Source: Bacteroidota bacterium
GTDB lineage: Bacteria; Bacteroidota; Bacteroidia; AKYH767-A; OLB10
Reading direction: 5' to 3'
Assembly: GCA_016713445.1 (NCBI GenBank)
Contig: JADJPB010000001.1
Location: forward strand, 248,001-312,000
DNA: 64,000 bases
Position 1 is the first letter of the stretch. The number at the start of each line of letters is the position of its first letter. The notes under the pieces were generated by a model that saw nothing but the letters and a program-made list of their open reading frames with translations, ran no database searches and had not been told where the DNA came from. Both the position numbers and the translations under genes were made by a program. Of the stretch, positions 61,720 to 64,000 are shown in pieces.

Positions 61720-64000
61720 TTAAACTCCCGAAGGAGATCTCACGCTTTTCAATAACTGTTCCAAACTTGCCATATCCTTACAACGAACTTCACGAGCTTT
61801 ACTTCCTTCAAATGGTCCTATAATTCCCGCTGCCTCAAGCTGATCCACAATTCTGCCAGCTCTATTATAGCCTAATTTCAATCTTCTTTGCAATAAAGAA
61901 GCAGAGCCTTGCTGGAATTGAACCACCATATGAGCGGCCTCGTCGAATAATGGATCAAAATCATCGGCCCCCATATCGTTTGATCCACCCGATGCTTCTC
62001 CTTCGCCCACATACTCAGGGAGTTGGTAAGCTTGTGAGTAGGCTCTTTGATTTCCGATGAAATTAGTAATTGCCTCAACTTCAGGTGTGTCAACAAAAGC
62101 GCATTGCATTCGAACTAAATCGGAACCGGTCGATAATAACATGTCACCTCTTCCAATTAATTGATCGGCACCGCCCGTATCTAAGATGGTACGGGAATCG
62201 ATTTTGGATGTTACTCTGAATGCTAATCGAGCCGGGAAGTTGGCTTTGATAGTACCTGTAATAATATTTACAGACGGACGCTGTGTAGCGATGATCAAGT
62301 GAATTCCAATGGCACGCGCTAACTGAGCTAAACGAGCAATGGGAGTTTCTACTTCTTTGCCCGCAGTCATAATTAAATCGGCAAACTCATCGACCACCAA
62401 CACAATATAAGGTAAGAAACGATGTCCGTTATTCGGATTTAATTTTCTGGAGATGAACTTCGCGTTGTACTCACGAATATTTCTTACTTGCGCTTCTTTC
62501 AATAACTCGTAGCGATCATCCATCTCAATACAAAGTGAATTTAATGTATTCACCACTTTCTTTGTGTCGGTGATAATCGCATCTTCATCCCCAGGAAGTT
62601 TTGCTAAGAAATGTCGTTCAATGGTTTTGAAAAGTGTTAACTCCACTTTCTTTGGATCTACTAAAACGAATTTTACTTGAGCAGGATGTTTTTTGTAAAG
62701 TAAAGAAACTAAGATTGCATTTAATCCAACTGATTTCCCTTGTCCTGTAGCTCCGGCCATCAATAAGTGAGGCATTTTGGCTAAGTCGGCGATGAAGATT
62801 TCATTGGAGATGGTTTTACCCAATGCAATGGGTAAATCGTAATCGGTATTTTGGAATTTCTCCGAACCAATCACCGCACGCATACTTACTATATCGGGAT
62901 TTTGATTCGGTACTTCAATACCAATCGTTCCTTTGCCAGGAATAGGAGCGATGATACGAATTCCTAATGCTGCCAAACTCAACGCGATATCATCTTCCAA
63001 ATTTTTAATTTTCGAAATTCGAATTCCAGCTTTGGGTACAATTTCAAAAAGAGTAACCGTAGGGCCTACCGTTGCTTTTATTTTATCAATCTCAATCGAA
63101 TAATGTCCGAGTGTTTCAATAATTCGTTTTTTGTTCGCTTCCAACTCCGCCATCAACTCATCACGGCTCAATTGTGAACGACTGCTTGTATAATTTTCAA
63201 GTAGGTCGAGAGTAGGATGTTGGTATTGACTTAAATCTAATTTAGGGTCGTATTCTCCGAGTTGTTCAACTAAGTCCACATCTTCTGCACTGGTGACAAT
63301 TCCATCTCCCTGTAACAATTCATCACCTTCTTTCAGCGCTTCAATTTCAAGTGTGAGATCATCAATTTTATTCACATCCAATTCCATCTCATTTTCTGGA
63401 ATATCGGCATCTAATAAATGAATTTCAGGCTGGGGTGCAGTATTAGCAGCGATAACCGGTGGAGTTAAGTCGGGAATTTCATCACGATGCGAATAATCAT
63501 CGGGTAATTCTAATTCCATGTCATCATCGCCCAAATCATCTGCAAAATCTTTCAATTTATTTCCAGCAATAAAATCTTCTTCATCAGATAGCAAGGCATC
63601 CACGTCTTCTTCATTGTTTTTGTTTTTAGATGGAAGTTTAAAGCTGAAATTATATACAGCCACTAAAAAAGAAAATCCAGTGAAGCCCAACAAAAATCCA
63701 GTACCTACTTTTCCAATCGAAAGATTCAACCACATATTGATTTGATAACCGATTCCTCCTCCTAAAAAGAGTAAATCGGGTTTGCTGCTAAACAAAAACG
63801 AAAGCGCAGGTGGGAAGAACAACAAACAAAATAAACTGTATTTGAAAGTTTTCTTGATTGGCAATAAAGAAGCTTGAAATAAAATTTTAAATCCAGAAAT
63901 GAATGACAACAATACAAAAGCATAAGCTGCCAATCCAAACCAGTTATACATGAATTGATGCGATACAATAGCACCAATCTTCCCTAACCAATTATCCACT
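61720..64000 (-). CDS. ftsK: DNA translocase FtsK (5' end outside the window)
   Basis: FtsK moves DNA at the division septum and assists dif recombination. The visible ~760 residues hold transmembrane helices (LAAYAFVLLSFISGFKILF, YSLFCLLFFPPALSFLF, GTGFLLGFTGFSFLVAVYNF), an acidic linker (DALLSDEEDF to DLTLEIEALKEGDE), the alpha-beta domain (SIEIDKIKATVGPTVTLFEI), the motor with Walker A MAGATGQGKSVGLN, Walker B YIVLVVDEFADLIM, and the C-terminal gamma winged helix (LLQRRLKLGYNRAGRIVDQLEAAGIIG). The N-terminal start and probably the first helix or two lie past the edge; an apparent GTG start at the edge is only an internal Val. Confidence 0.95.
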   Translation of the reverse strand, partial: VDNWLGKIGAIVSHQFMYNWFGLAAYAFVLLSFISGFKILFQASLLPIKKTFKYSLFCLLFFPPALSFLFSSKPDLLFLGGGIGYQINMWLNLSIGKVGTGFLLGFTGFSFLVAVYNFSFKLPSKNKNNEEDVDALLSDEEDFIAGNKLKDFADDLGDDDMELELPDDYSHRDEIPDLTPPVIAANTAPQPEIHLLDADIPENEMELDVNKIDDLTLEIEALKEGDELLQGDGIVTSAEDVDLVEQLGEYDPKLDLSQYQHPTLDLLENYTSSRSQLSRDELMAELEANKKRIIETLGHYSIEIDKIKATVGPTVTLFEIVPKAGIRISKIKNLEDDIALSLAALGIRIIAPIPGKGTIGIEVPNQNPDIVSMRAVIGSEKFQNTDYDLPIALGKTISNEIFIADLAKMPHLLMAGATGQGKSVGLNAILVSLLYKKHPAQVKFVLVDPKKVELTLFKTIERHFLAKLPGDEDAIITDTKKVVNTLNSLCIEMDDRYELLKEAQVRNIREYNAKFISRKLNPNNGHRFLPYIVLVVDEFADLIMTAGKEVETPIARLAQLARAIGIHLIIATQRPSVNIITGTIKANFPARLAFRVTSKIDSRTILDTGGADQLIGRGDMLLSTGSDLVRMQCAFVDTPEVEAITNFIGNQRAYSQAYQLPEYVGEGEASGGSNDMGADDFDPLFDEAAHMVVQFQQGSASLLQRRLKLGYNRAGRIVDQLEAAGIIGPFEGSKAREVRCKDMASLEQLLKSVRSPSGV

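Overview
The window is AT-rich chromosomal DNA of a member of the Bacteroidota. The evidence is consistent: type IX secretion (T9SS) C-terminal sorting domains of type A and type B (gliding-motility/CHU_C type), a PorP/SprF-family protein, DUF3276, TIGR02757, GWxTD and DUF1573 proteins, a leucine dehydrogenase, the order nusB-DUF1573-yajC-ybbR-coaE, and TAnnTTTG-type promoter boxes. Genus and species cannot be set from the sequence. There is no plasmid, phage, transposase, CRISPR array or rRNA; one tRNA-Ser(UGA) is present.

Layout. (1) Positions 1-6849 hold a tandem array with a unit of about 1968 bp. Each unit has a 196-197-codon gene (A) overlapping by ATGA a 446-codon secreted propeller-like T9SS protein (B). 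Near-identical stretches alternate with segments that come in two or three versions, and the versions are reshuffled between copies. Only the last B copy is intact. (2) 6854-25446 carries uvrB, an FKBP lipoprotein, several small exported proteins, a TIGR02757 protein, a TPR-like protein, a gingipain-like (C25) secreted protease, a vanadium-haloperoxidase-like lipoprotein and an amidohydrolase. (3) 25488-26951 has a Sua5/YrdC protein and proC, followed by 1.4 kb without genes that holds five tandem copies of a ~225 bp repeat. (4) 28350-35373 is a housekeeping run on the minus strand (nnr, metallo-beta-lactamase-fold protein, coaE, ybbR, yajC, DUF1573, nusB, leucine dehydrogenase), followed by an ABC exporter and a PUR-alpha-like DUF3276 gene. 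(5) 37874-45662, minus strand, holds a response regulator and a T9SS type B surface cluster: a PKD/CHU_C protein, PorP/SprF, PD40/OmpA and a second CHU_C protein. (6) 45734-50940 has an FAH-family hydrolase, a glycosyltransferase, a GWxTD protein, tRNA-Ser with a dense hairpin cluster behind it, a small T9SS cargo protein and idi. (7) 51344-59096 encodes a giant SprB-like adhesin of about 2583 residues, followed by a decayed T9SS cargo gene, lolA and ftsK (cut by the window end).

Much of the window serves the cell surface: at least six proteins carry T9SS signals, and the 43-kb region shows the usual pairing of a type B cargo with its PorP/SprF and OmpA partners. The giant adhesin and the 792-residue protein share a recognisable N-terminal module.

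Caution on quality: single-base indels, mostly in homopolymers, break uvrB, nusB, the C25 protease, the FAH gene and the giant adhesin. Genes like uvrB and nusB are unlikely to be dead, so many frameshifts here are probably sequence errors. Coordinates for those genes span the break, and the same doubt applies to the broken copies in the tandem array.
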